Assembly: GCF_029962835.1 (NCBI RefSeq)
Contig: NC_080577.1
Coordinates: 23,356,501-23,420,500, forward strand
Source of the DNA: Magnolia sinica
Taxonomy: Eukaryota; Streptophyta; Magnoliopsida; Magnoliales; Magnoliaceae
Direction of reading: 5' to 3'
Length of the DNA stretch: 64,000 bases
This document shows positions 50,401-61,159 of this stretch, piece by piece. Below the pieces are notes generated by a model. The model worked only from the letters and a program-made list of their open reading frames with translations, ran no database searches and was not told the origin of the DNA. A program made the translations under genes and the position numbers. Each line of letters opens with the position of its first letter. Positions within the stretch are counted from its first letter, which is position 1.

Positions 50401-53400
50401 GGGAAGAGAACCCGTTGCACAATGAAAGAATTCGGCGTAGTTCTGGATCTCCTCTTCCTCCATATTCACCCTGATCATTTTAGATTTTGCCATATTAACT
50501 TTCAATCCCGACACTACTTCAAAACATCTGATGATAGTCCGAAGATTGCTCACTTTATCCTGCCCTACATCAGAAAACAGAAGAGTGTCGTCCGCAAATT
50601 GGATATGGGAAATCGGATTTTCCATCCCTTTCACTTTGAACCCACTAATGATACCTTCTCTTTGACCCTTAACATTCTGGGAAAAGCCTCCCCCACAATT
50701 AGGAATAGGAAAGGAGATAAAGGTTCTCCTTGGCGGATGACTTTTGAATCTTGACTGAATTACCCCCATGTTTATTGGAGATACAGAAGTGTCAATTATG
50801 ACCAATATACCCTGGTCTCACACGCATAATAACAATGATCATACAGTGAATCAGATTTCCTTATATAGAAACAGGGGTGTTTTGGTTCTTTGGGAGGGAG
50901 TGTGAATACACTATAATTGCAACATTCATTCTTGAGAATTTGTGCTGCTGCAGGACCGCATCCAATCATGATAGGGTGAAAAGTGAACCCCAAAGCCTAC
51001 CTGATTTTGAAATCCATTCCTCCAATCTATCAAGGGGCCCAATCAACAGTTCTGATAACCTTTTGGGTCCATATGTACAACCAAATGGCCTTAGAATGGT
51101 GTTTACAGCATCCAGGGGATCCGCATGTGGAACCACATGTGTGGACTTTTTCTAGTCCAAACTGTAGGCTTCAAAGGCCCATACAGTTAAGCTAAAATCC
51201 TGTGACTGTTTTGTTTCATTATTTAATTTAATTAGGTGAGCAAGTAGTTTGGTTGATTTGTCATTTATATGGTTTTGTAGAGCCCCTATATATAGTGTTG
51301 GATTTATCAACGATATCTTGCTATTGCTGGGTGTGGGATATAATAACACCCAAGAATACAAAAATTACAATGTGTTGACAATAACATCATTGATACATGA
51401 CGATATACCGCAATATTTGCTATATCTGCGATATTTCCTGTGACCATGCCACCCAATACCCCGAGTTAAATCCTTCATTCAGTAAGGAGGGTTTTCTTCC
51501 ATTTGCTTCTAGTTGAATAAGCAAAAAGCCAGCTGGCAATTAATTCCGCAATCCATCATTGGATATTTTCTTCTCTGTCAATGGCAATTAAGTGGGAGTG
51601 ATGAATCTACACTTGGCATGTATGTTTTTCCCCCTCTATTTAGGTTCGATCCCTCGCCCATAGGGAGAAGGGGGGGGAGTTCAGTCTCTCTCTTTACAAC
51701 ATCAAAAGGCCAACAATGTGATTAATTAAGAAGGGTGTTGGAGATTACAATTACCCTCTCGACATGGGCGAACAGAATGTTCACCCATGAAGCTAAATCT
51801 CGTATTTCATCAAACATAACAGAATCTCCGGGGTTGGGTAACTCTGGATCTGAGACCGAGGTATAATTTGGGCTCTTTTTAATTTTGTCTTTTGATCCTT
51901 CTCCAGCACTATAATCCTTCTCCTACTTCGACACATTCCTTGGTTTGGGCGGCAACCCCGTCCGGATCCTTTTCAGTAAAATCATTCTACAACAAGATTC
52001 ATCCCTCGAAGCTCAGCGCAGATGATGTGATTCCATATGCATTTTGGCCCTATGGGGTCCCTCCAAAAGTATCCTCCTTTCTCTAGTTAGCGGGTAGAAA
52101 TTGGATATTAACAGTAGACAATCTTCAGAAGAGGGGAGTGGCTCTTCAGAATATTTGCCCTCTTTGTATGAGTGACGTGGAGTCAGTTGATCATCTCCTA
52201 ATTCACTGCCCCTATGCAGCGCAGCTTTGGATCCACATTCTGAGTATTTTCGAGGTGATGTGGGCAGTGCCGAAGTAAGTTCAACAGTTTCTTTGGGCCT
52301 GGCATGGCATTCTTCTGTCGAGAGAGAGATTAACTCTTTGGAGACTGATCCTCCAGGCCTGTCCATGGAATATCTGGGCTGAACATAATGGCTGTTGTTT
52401 CAATAACAAGGCTATGCCATGGGAGCAAGTGCCGTGGAAGGCAAAAAGGGATGCATTTGAATGGGTTACAACGCTTCTTCATGTTGACATGATGTGGCTC
52501 GAGCTATTTTGCTTTTGTAATTTTTCTGTTTTTGTATTCTTTCCGCCATCTGTCAGGCTGTTCTTCAATAAAATTATTCATAACCCTTTAAAAATTGTAG
52601 TTTTATTGCTTGTATTGTATGACATTTGAATGATATGAACTCATTTTGGATATAATTGCATCACTTATGGCTGACAGCATATTGCTTTGCCCCTAACTAA
52701 CAAAAAACCATCATGTGTTGTATCTTTTTTTATTGTTGGTAGTTTTTTGAGTTCTAAGCATGAAATCATGTGTCTTTTAACTACTGAACTTTCACTGAAA
52801 TTCCACCATTTTCCTAGTGTTTCCCCAGATTGTGTCCATTACTAAATAGATATTTCCCAAAGTTTCCCATGATATTTCCATATCCCAAGGATGCAGTACA
52901 TAGTGTGTTACCGATACTTAACATTTCCTATATAGAGATGTGAGGCTCTATTTTCTTCTTGCAGTGGTAAGACTGCACAAACTATCACCCTTTCCATATC
53001 TTTCTCCTTAATCTATCTTCTATTCCTCATTTACTTTGCTGCCATATTGTCACTGTGTGTGATTCGATGGAATTTGGAGAAACCTAAAGGTGATTTAATA
53101 ATCTATCCAAGCTATTGGAATCTGCAAAGTGCTAAGTTATGTTCTCTGCGGTATTCTTGGAAATGAATCAAAGCTAAACTGTTTTAGCTTCGGTCTCCAT
53201 CTTTTTAGCAGGCAAGATCTATTTCTAAAGAGGATGGTTGTACTTGTACATACTAATTTGCATAAACATATGGTCTTAACATTTCAAATTGATAAAATAA
53301 TAATAATAATAATAATTTAAATAGCAAGATAGAAACATGTGGTGTTTCTTGGTATCCTTGAGTTTGGCAACTTGTCTCTGTCCATGTTACACAATGCAAC

Positions 53401-54886
53401 AAACATTTGCATTAAGATGTCATGACAGAGCAGCCAAAGTACATGGCGGACCCACTTGCTAAAATAAGTGGGAAACTCATACCTCATTTCCAGCACTACG
53501 AAGTGCCTGAAGCGGCTCGATGCAGTCTCGACCAATAACCAAAAGATTTGATTTCTTGCTTTCGCTAGAAATGTTGTTGCTGTCCACCAGTTTCTGCCTA
53601 CCCAATTCTTCTAGCTGCCCTTGTAGAAGGGTGGAAATCCCAGCCTGAAAACAAATAATAATGAATATCTTCAATAATTATCAGATCACAAAAGTATTCC
53701 ACAATTGGATTTTTCTTCGTTTGACTCTGAACTAGTTGCTCTCTTTCGTTGTCTTATGGTCGAATCCTGATCTATGCATATTTCATGAATTTGTTCCAGT
53801 GTGATGAATATGTTCCAGTGATGTGTGAAAGAGGGAAGGAGTTTGGAGAGAAATTGGAGCAATGGATGCTGAAGTTGCAAAGGAGGGCTCCTTTATTTGA
53901 AACTAATCCTATTCATTATCTCCACTGGCTGAGGGTTTCGGTAAGTTTGGTAGTATTGTATCTCTCTTTATCCTGCACGATAGGAGATCAGCAAGGAGTA
54001 TGGGTTTTGCTTCTGTTTTAGATATTGGTATCTCAAAGAGGCTATGAAAGCCTTGGAGATTATGATGCAGAAAGCTAGCTGGTAAAGAGATTCAGATCTG
54101 CGAGGCAGGAGACGAAAATTCATGGTTCAAGGGGGCAAAGCTATCTGCTATAGTGTGGGGGAGGGTCCAAGATCCCCAGGTTCAAAACAGCAATGCGACT
54201 GGCTATGAAGACGGTTGAGCAGTCTTGTCTTGTGCCATTGTATGACTAGCAAGTGATCTGGCAAGAGAACCGTAAGGTTCAAGTGATCAGTGATCAGCAT
54301 TGTGGCAACTCGACAAATATTTCCCGTATTGTAAGAGGTTTTCTTGGTGATCAGGCAACTGAATATCTATGCATACCTAACATTCAAATAACAAAATCTA
54401 TCCATGTAAAACAGGGAGAAATTGATTGAATAGAGATTACCCCTGCCAAATAGCGATGCGAAAATGTCTTTGGTTGCAATGGGCGTGTGAGGAGTATATT
54501 CAGCTCCTGTAATTTGAAATAAAATGGAATTAGTTACAATGACTATTGCAAGTGATGACCTTCACTAATTTTCGGAGAATGAATATATTTTCCCTCTTGC
54601 ACCAGTACCAATAGCAATCACTGGATGATTGATTATTGGATATGTATTTTCTTTCTTCTTTTCCTTTTATTAATAACTAGGCCAATCAATTACAAACACA
54701 AAGGAGTATGTTACAGCGAAGAGAGAACATCCATAGTTAGAAAACCTCTTGAAGTTTCTTTAAGTGAAGACAGCTCATTTTCTTTTGTTTAGAACTTTTT
54801 ACTCTTTCTTCCTCACTTCCACTGTCCTCCACAACCAATTCCACAGACTCTGCATTCCGTTTGAACCAGTTCTTCTTTGCCTTTTC
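44474..54886 (-). CDS. RH13: DEAD-box RNA helicase of the DDX24/MAK5 (plant RH13) type, last five exons
   Basis: MAK5/DDX24 helicases act in nucleolar 60S ribosome assembly. Five exons on the minus strand: 54746-54886 ([20 protein letters not shown]..), 54441-54506 ([22 protein letters not shown]), 53483-53644 ([20 protein letters not shown] .. [20 protein letters not shown]), 44632-44713 ([20 protein letters not shown]..) and 44474-44529 ([17 protein letters not shown], stop). They total 507 nt, 168 codons plus stop, all with GT..AG borders and matching phase. This is the tail after the helicase core: acidic patch, the LxxPLQPKTF..AGAG segment, and a basic end. The core domains would lie to the right, outside the window or hidden by transposons. 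The intron 44714-53482 is 8.8 kb and full of inserted elements. Family identity rests on memory of the tail; no helicase motif is seen. Confidence 0.72.
45768..45980 (+). mobile_element. LINE RNase H-type C-terminal fragment
   Basis: The plus strand gives [20 protein letters not shown], then [20 protein letters not shown], which resembles the end of the RNase H domain of plant LINE ORF2 (H-x-x-x-E-N-S-x-x-D-x-LA). It lies in the long helicase intron, antisense to the gene. Confidence 0.6.
47065..47515. mobile_element. Fold-back Mutator-like element nested in the hAT element
   Basis: Arms TGGGGCACACCATGATCTAC .. GTGAGGCCCTTACTATG and the reverse (GTTGGGGCCACCCTCTTAAG, TGAGGCCGAGG) enclose the standard internal words (CCACTTGAGAATTGGATCCA, TTTTTAGGTTCATGCCCTAA). 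Confidence 0.7.
47545..48868. repeat. GGAT-based satellite-like array with higher-order period
   Basis: About 1.3 kb made almost only of GGAT, GGTT and GATG words. The phrase GGATAAATGTTTGGATGATT recurs at 47933, 48169, 48429 and 48685, so the simple repeat is organised into blocks of about 236-260 bp. Neighbouring phrases (TTGGATTATTAGATAGATGG, GATGGCATGGATGGATGGGA) recur in the same order. Long open frames rich in Ser, Ile, His and Pro on the minus strand are a product of the repeat. Confidence 0.95.
50791..51744. other. Non-coding stretch in the helicase intron
   Basis: No gene seen. CGATATACCGCAATATTTGC and GATATTTCC words near 51400 resemble the subterminal parts of the CAGTGTTC hAT family, and similar words recur near 52860. 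A worn relative may therefore surround the LINE piece at 51745-52610. Confidence 0.35.
51745..52610 (+). mobile_element. LINE ORF2 zinc-binding fragment
   Basis: The plus strand reads [20 protein letters not shown], then [52 protein letters not shown] and [14 protein letters not shown] across frame breaks, which is the zf-RVT domain and C-terminus of an L1-type ORF2. It ends near an AATAAAATTATT motif at 52568. It is antisense to the helicase gene. Confidence 0.85.
52611..53482. other. Intron sequence of the helicase gene
   Basis: No exon recognised. Includes an (AAT)n tract at about 53296-53318. Confidence 0.4.
53800..53945 (+). other. Open plus-strand segment followed by a donor-like GTAAGT
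   Basis: Lies in the helicase intron 53645-54440, antisense. It reads [20 protein letters not shown], then [20 protein letters not shown] and LHWLRVS before GTAAGT. It could be an exon of another gene captured here or a chance frame. I do not recognise the family. Confidence 0.2.
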
Positions 54887-55380
54887 CTGGAAAACACAAA
54901 AGAAAGCAAAAAATTCAATATGGCAATGAATTACCAAGTACATGGTAATCGATGAGAACTGATCTCCATCATGAGAAAACATATGCTAAAGCTTAAGTGC
55001 TGTGACAAAAGAAGAAACCCGTGAACATTAGCTCAAGAATGGTGTTGGTGTTGAAATTGACTAAAGAGGGCTTGAAAAAGAAAAAGACAAGGGGGAGAAG
55101 TAAGCAAGCACGAACACACACAAAAGCAATCAGCAAGACTAGGAAAGAAAGGGAACATGCTTACTACAGCGGCGGGCTCATTGCAGCTTCCATGTACATG
55201 CCTAAACTCAAGAGCCATACCAAACAGAGTTAAGCAAAGTGAGATCACCATAGCCTCATAGCTTTTCTACTTTGCCCTTTTACTTTCACCTATGCGAATC
55301 CGACTCCTAACCAGTTTTGTTTTGTCTGGGAACATCCTCTTTCAAGTTGGGCAAAAATGGTTATGCAAAGGCCGTTAGGT
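54887..55380. other. Upstream intron of the helicase gene, no exon seen
   Basis: Sequence to the right of the first visible helicase exon. I found no motif of the RecA-like helicase core on the minus strand here. Confidence 0.4.
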
Positions 55381-58160
55381 AACGGTATCAATGACACCCA
55401 TTACATGCTACAAGGGCGTAATGCCCTGGCAGAAGCAGAAAAGGGAAGGAGATTGCAACTGAAGAAGGGGAGGAAGAGGGCTGGACTGCAGTCAGAAGCA
55501 GGAAGCAGAAGCCAGAGATAGAAGATCTTTGTAACTCAGCCCTGTAGGAATACCCAACTCTCTTCATAGTTGGTTTTCTAGAGGGGTGGTTACCCATCAA
55601 CTTCTCCAGGGATGGCAATACTGGGGAGGTCATGGAAGTGGTGGTACCTCACAACCAGTAGAATCTATTGAATCATGGTTTCGCTTTCGTTCGGATGAGG
55701 ATGGAGGAGTTCATGAAATCTGTTAAGATGCTACATGGAAAGAGTTTCTGGGGGCATAAGCTCTCGGTCCATAGGGTCCGGATCGGAGCTGAGGATAAAA
55801 ACAGAGAGGGAGATGGAAATCTGCCAGGGACCTCGTTACAAAACTAGGCAAAGAAGAACGGAGGTCTTCAAAGGCTACGCCAAGGAATAGTATGGGAAGG
55901 AGGGAGATCCAAATCTTTTAGGGCTGTTGTTACTGGGGAGGAGCAATAGTTTAAGCCAGAAGGGGGGAAGGGGCAGGGAGTGAAGAAGCAGATCTAGAAG
56001 GGAGACTCTGGCCAAGAGCTAGCAATTAGGGTCAACTTGACAGTGTTGGAAATGCTTGGGAGACCCTGCAATGGTTAATTGCCGCGACTATAAAGGAGGG
56101 AGCCTGCCTCAAATCAAGTTCTGGCTTCTTTCTTGTTGTGGGATACAGGAGGAAGACGCCATGGTGAAGCCGCTCGAGGAGAATGATTTGTGGATCTTGC
56201 TCAAGCCAGCAGCGAATCTGGATCATATGGTGGTGGCTTGGGCTCTCTTTGTTTTTTCTTTCTTTTTTTCTTTTTTGAAGGAAGACTATTTATTATAAAG
56301 AATACAAAAAGAGAAAAAGAAAGCAAAATACAGCAAGAACCTCCCAAACAACAAGTCCCAAAAACCCCACTCCCACCTGCAAGCCTCTAAGTACGCAGAG
56401 TCGCCACCCACTGAAAAACAAGAGACCTAGATGAACAAAACACCCCCTTCGGATTACCACGAGTGTTTGGGAAGCATCTGAAATTTCTTTCCTTCCATAA
56501 AACCCACAACCCTGCTAAGAGAAACAGTCTTCTTCTGTTTAACAACAATCCAGTCAGACAAATCCGGAAGTGGTTGGAGAGATCCACTTTCGGTCGAGAG
56601 GAAGTTTGGTTCATGATTTAGGGGGTACCTTTAGAGATCTGGTTCCGAGAAGCTTTTCTAGGGATTGGAACTTGCCTGGGAGAAGTGACCGTAAAGGAAG
56701 CTACAAAAGGAGGAGGAATGATCAACGCAGCCCAAATCTATGTTAAGAAGAAGAGATCGATTGCAAACCCAAGGCTGATTGAAGTCGTAGTTGAGGAAGA
56801 CTGGATTTCTCTCAGGGTGGAAAGGGAGAGCTGATGGGGAGTTCCAAACAGATGGGGATAAATCTAGCATTTCCAGGAAGCTAGAAGCTCGAGGGGTAGA
56901 GGTGCTCATAGTTAGGGGTGTGAAGAAGAAGTACTGAGGCAGTTCTCCAGTGGAGCACCATTCAAAGGAGGCAACATGTTGCCTGTGTCGATTGGGTGAG
57001 GGGTGGTGGGGCAAGGAGTTAGGCAATGAGGTGCTAGCACGCATAGGAGGTTATACAATGGGAACAGCCAATCCCAGCCCCTCAACGATAGGTGGCTCAG
57101 TGTCCAATCCTCTCGGTTCGGAGCAACGCGTTGAGTTCGAAATGAGACAAAGCCAAGAAAGGTCTTTTATTTGGCAAGCTACGGTTCTAGATCAGTAGGA
57201 GATCGTTGTCCGAATGAACTGTTGCTCTCAACATGTGGAAAGGGAAGGCAACCATCTCGTCAAGGTGGCAGTGCCTTTGACGAGTGTAAAAAGTGAGGGA
57301 AAGGGAGTTTTATCACTTGTGCCCTCTTCCAGGTGTGCGGTGGAAGTGAGTTTTCGTGCATGTGCTCTTGACCTTTTAAATCCTCACACGTGGGACTTCT
57401 CAACACTCATTTTAATTCAAAGGGGAGAGCCTCTTCAATTGATGGGAGAAATTGCAGAGCTAGAGCAGCAACTAAAGGAGACAGAGATAGTGGATATCAG
57501 CGAAGTAGATTCCGATTACGATGATCGGTTTTCTTCTACGAGGACAGAGGACATATTGTGCTTTGATGTGTGCGAGGAAGCCGACCAAGTCTCCATTGAG
57601 TCCGGAGAGCTGAGGGAGGAAGTCAGGGAGGCTGAAGGAGTTACGACCATGGCTTGTTTGGAGGAACCATATTGAATGGAAAAAGAATGCTTCTTGTTGG
57701 GAATCTAACCCCAATGGATAGCCTTTCTGACCCTCAGGTTGTCACACATTTGCAAGCTAGAAAGATGGGGGGAAATGATATAGACACCAAATCAAGATGT
57801 TTCAGGTAGGCAATTTATCATCCAAAATTCCAAGCTAGGCAATTGAAATCTCATGGAAGAATAGATAATATATGTCTTAGAATGAGTGGGAGGATTGATA
57901 GGGCTATCTTTTGGGGCCTGTGATGAAGATGCTTTTGTGTTGCTTCAGTTCGTCAAAGGAAGGAGGTCAGATCTTCAAGTTGTGAAACCAAAAAACTCCC
58001 CTAAAGGCTGGAGAGAATTACTTAGTCTACAGTGCTCGATTAACTATGCTCTATAGGTAAGATTAGCTGCTGGGGGGGATAAAGGGTTAAGAATAGTTTG
58101 CTTAATGATGGTTCTCAACTAGAATATCAGAGGCCTGAGAAGCAAGCTCAAGAGACGTAA
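55380..58160 (+). mobile_element. LINE 5' half: RRM-type ORF1 and start of ORF2
   Basis: The plus strand carries an RRM-like stretch (NHGFAFVRMRMEEFMKSVKM, LHGKSFWGHKLSVHRVRIGA near 55.67-55.79 kb). An acidic/charged tail open frame follows (57214-57675, 153 residues with ISEVDSDYDDRFSS). At 58105 comes NIRGLRSKLKRRNVR, the usual beginning of the endonuclease of LINE ORF2. The element breaks off there. It is interrupted by an opposite-strand LINE end at about 56262-56610. Confidence 0.65.
56262..56610 (-). mobile_element. LINE 3' end nested in another LINE
   Basis: The minus strand reads LAGLWVLWKERNFRCFPNTR, the W-x-x-WKERN-x-R-x-F C-terminal signature of L1-type ORF2, and ends at about 56262 in an A/T-rich tail. 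5'-truncated, as is usual. Confidence 0.75.
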
Positions 58161-58455
58161 TGTGAGGGTTGTGTACGTAGTATCGGTATATCATTACATG
58201 TATGCTAGCTGGGGATACAAAAACATGTATCGATCTTAATACCCGAAAATGTATCATTGACTGAGGGAAGCAATGGGGAAGCACGGTGGAAATAGTGGAA
58301 TTTCTCAATGAAACTTCAGGATATGTTAAAATACACATGCGAATATTTAAGAATCACATAATTGCAAAAAAGATGCAGACATCATAAGTTTTCCTTTAAT
58401 GGGGACCTAAAAGCACGTAACGTTGACTTAGGAAAACATTGGGGAAACATGGGGG
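58161..58455. mobile_element. Remnant of a CAGTGTTC-family hAT end
   Basis: Words such as ATCGGTATATCATTAC and GGTGGAAATAGTGGAATTTC, CAATGAAACTTCA match the inverted right-end region of the hAT element at 49100-49200 and the stretch beside 58670. It looks like a broken or partly duplicated terminal region of that family. Confidence 0.45.
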
Positions 58456-58667
58456 AAATGGTGGAATTTCTCCCAACGAGGTTTGGGCGAATGGTCTTCA
58501 CCGTAGGTTTGCTCCCTATAGGTGAGGGTTCGATTCCCCTCCTTGGCTTTACCCGATACACGTGGTTGTGGGTGATTGCGTGTATCCGCAGGGATTAGTC
58601 TCACTTCAAAAAGAGGTGGGGGCACTCTGTGTCTTCAAAATAAAAATAAAAAATGGTGGCATTTCTC
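58456..58667 (+). mobile_element. tRNA-derived SINE with 17 bp target duplication
   Basis: SINE 58473-58650 between AAATGGTGGAATTTCTC (58456-58472) and AAATGGTGGCATTTCTC (58651-58667), 16 of 17 matching. It has a tRNA-like head with B-box GGTTCGATTCC (58529-58539) and ends in an A-rich AAAATAAAAATAAA tail. It inserted into a hAT-derived remnant. Confidence 0.85.
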
Positions 58668-58919
58668 AATGATACTTCAACAAATACTAATACACATGTT
58701 TGCATATTTAGGAATCAAATAATAGCCAAAAAAAAAAAAACTTATACATAATACCAGTGTTCACAGTATTGATAATATCGGTTAATATTATCGGTATCAC
58801 CACTCAGCGATACGAAAGCCGTATGGAATACCGCTGGAAGTGTAAGATTCGGAAGTATCGACGATAATATCGCTATGTATTGCAATGTATCGGCGAGATC
58901 ATGAGATATCGTCACCTTT

Positions 58920-59920
58920 TCCTGATGCAGGACATGAAATTCAAGTATGATGTGCAAGATTTTCAGGCTTTAGATCACACCAGTTCAGAAACAATTACAC
59001 AAAATTCCACATCCCACACCAAAGTTCAAACACTCAATCACGGGGAATCTTATGCGGATCCAAGCCTACACATGCTAGGGCCGGATCAATCAAAATTATA
59101 GACCAAACAAGAATCAAAGGAGGGTAAATTCATCCACACATGCACAGAAATAATTCCCCAATCCAAGGGGTTCACAGAATTCAATTTGGGAAACCCTAAG
59201 GTTGAAGAAAGGGCATGAAATTAGGGATTTGAGTAATTTAGGGTTAGGGTTAGGGATTTAGAGTGAAAGAGGGGTGAAAGAGAGGAGAGAGACGAACCAG
59301 AAAAGTACCGCACGTGTGGACAGCAGCAATGGCCCAGACGCACGTGCGTGTGATCCTAGTCACACGTGTGTGGGGCTCACTATTCAGAAAAAGACCACAT
59401 TGGCCCTGGTCGGCTAGGAATGGACTTCAAAACTCTCAAATCTCAGCTCGATCCGATGCACGGTTTGTGCGTGGTGCTCCGCCAAAGTTTTGGTCCTCTT
59501 GCAGGGCCAGATTCTGGAAATCTGTTGTAGATGGAGAAACGCCTGCAAATATTGATGGATTTGTAGATGGAATGCTTGTGGGAGAAGAGAAATATGGATG
59601 GAAGAAGGTGGGGGCGAATCAAGATAGGTGTGGCTTCGCTCCACGGTAGTCAGCCCTTCGAGGAAGGGAAGGTTTCGCACCCAATTGAATCTCCAAAGTA
59701 CTAGATCAATTAGAATAATGGGCCACGTTCATGAGAACCCATGGTGGGATTTACATGACTATCGGGTCCAATCCAACGAACCAAAACGCAGTCCTCTAAC
59801 TAGGAGGCCCTCCCTGGACGTCGTTATCGATCCAGATCGATAGTGGGGCCCTCCTCCTCCTTGTGTACGTGCGTAGGGGGGCGTGCGTGTGCGCGTGATG
59901 TCCCGATCATTTCCTTAAGG
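58920..59920. other. Unassigned insertion inside the hAT transposon
   Basis: Interrupts the CGATATTATCGG-rich subterminal sequence, which resumes near 59930 (ATGTATCGACAATACTTGTC). It has unlike composition, with CACGTGTGTGG words near 59365 and GATCGATAG near 59835. Family not recognised. Confidence 0.4.
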
Positions 59921-60249
59921 ATTTTACTATGTATCGACAATACTTGTCAATATTGACAGACATCATCGATACATTCCAGGAACCGCAAGTTAACCCCCCA
60001 AAAACACGAAATCCGATTTTTCTCACATTTTTCTTCAGATTTCTCTCTACGAAGCTATTTGTGGGTGGATTTTTGTCCATCCTTTGCTTGGATTTCGGAG
60101 AAAAACTCGCATTTGAAATTAGAATAAAGATTTTCCTGCATTTGGGGCCATTTCTCATTTGATGAGTTATTTTGTATTTTGATCCTTTTTTCTTCTAATA
60201 CATATAAAATCGGTGTGAAATCAAAAGAAATCCTTGATTCTTCATGTTT

Positions 60250-60775
60250 TGCATGAAAAAACAAGTATTTCAACCTCCAATTTTGAGATTTGAGTGTATA
60301 TGGCCTGATTTGGGAGAAATTGGAGATATTTTGAAATTTCCCCAATTTCTCCCAAATTGCTTGCAATGTTGAACTCCAAACATGAGATCAAACAAGCACG
60401 GGGACTGATCTATTGATTTATTAACTTTTTGTCAAATTTCAAAAAAAATTTAAAAAAAATTAAAACAATAAAAATTTATTAAAATATAATTATTTTTTTC
60501 TCGAAATTTCACTTCTACCAGTGGTCAATTGAGTCCGATTTTAAAGTATTTAGGAGTGTTTGATGAAATGATCATCACATACACTCTAACTTTGCGATTG
60601 TAGTGCAAGTGGCCCGATTTGGGGGAAATTGGAGAAATTTTCTCCCAAATTGCTTGCAATCTTGAACGCCAAACATGAAATCAAATGTGTATGAGGCCTA
60701 ATCTATACTGATTTATTAAGTTTTGTCAAATTTCAAAAAAAAAACAAAAAATCAAAAAATGATTAAAAAATTTAT

Positions 60776-60814
<39 letters not shown>

Positions 60815-61080
60815 AAATTTCACTTCTTCCAGCCATCAATTGAGTCAAATTCTCAAGTATTTAGGAGTGTTTGATGAAATGATCATCACGTACACTCTAA
60901 TTTTGAAATTCGAGTGTAGGTGGCCCGATTTAGGGAAATTGAGGAATATTCGAAAATTCCCCAATTTCTCCCAAATTGCTTGCAATGTTGCACTCCAAAC
61001 ATGAAACTAAATATGTATAAGGCCTAATCTACTGGTTTATTCAGTTTTTGGTCAATTTTCAGGGAAAAAAATAATAAATT
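60250..61080. repeat. Three tandem units of about 220-310 bp in the hAT subterminal region
   Basis: Each unit has the order TTTTGAGATT/CGAGTGTA, GGCCCGATTT..GGGAAATTGG, TTTCTCCCAAATTGCTTGCA, TCCAAACATGA, TTTATT..TTTTTGTCAAATTTC, and TTTAGGAGTGTTTGATGAAA. An (AT)n tract of about 14 units lies in the second linker (60785-60812). Confidence 0.85.
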
Positions 61081-61159
61081 ATTAAAATATAATTCTTTTT
61101 CAAAATTTATTTTGGATGTATTACCTTGCCTTTGTTAATAGAATATTCTTTTGCAAGTA

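Larger units (their letters stand above)
46182..50790 (-). mobile_element. LINE ORF2 (reverse transcriptase) split by a hAT insertion
   Basis: On the minus strand from 50.8 kb: [20 protein letters not shown] (the catalytic FADD of reverse transcriptase), then [20 protein letters not shown]-type sequence with [13 protein letters not shown]. At 49.7-49.2 kb the zf-RVT domain follows ([38 protein letters not shown]). The end is at 46.45-46.2 kb ([15 protein letters not shown]). The two parts are separated by 46451-49250. A poly(A)-like tail is at about 46150-46195. Frame breaks are present. It sits inside the helicase intron in the sense direction. Confidence 0.88.

Noticed and set aside
57214-57675. 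A 153-residue acidic open frame as a possible host gene
   Set aside because: It lies between an RRM-type LINE ORF1 and the beginning of ORF2 on the same strand, so it is best read as the ORF1 tail.
58473-58650. Possible tRNA gene (good B-box)
   Set aside because: It has no complete cloverleaf that I can draw, ends in an A-rich tail and is flanked by a 17 bp duplication, so it is a SINE. The same applies to 62555-62690.
59225-59265. Telomere-like GGGTTAGGGTTAGGG
   Set aside because: Only two or three units, not extended. Too short for an interstitial telomere tract.
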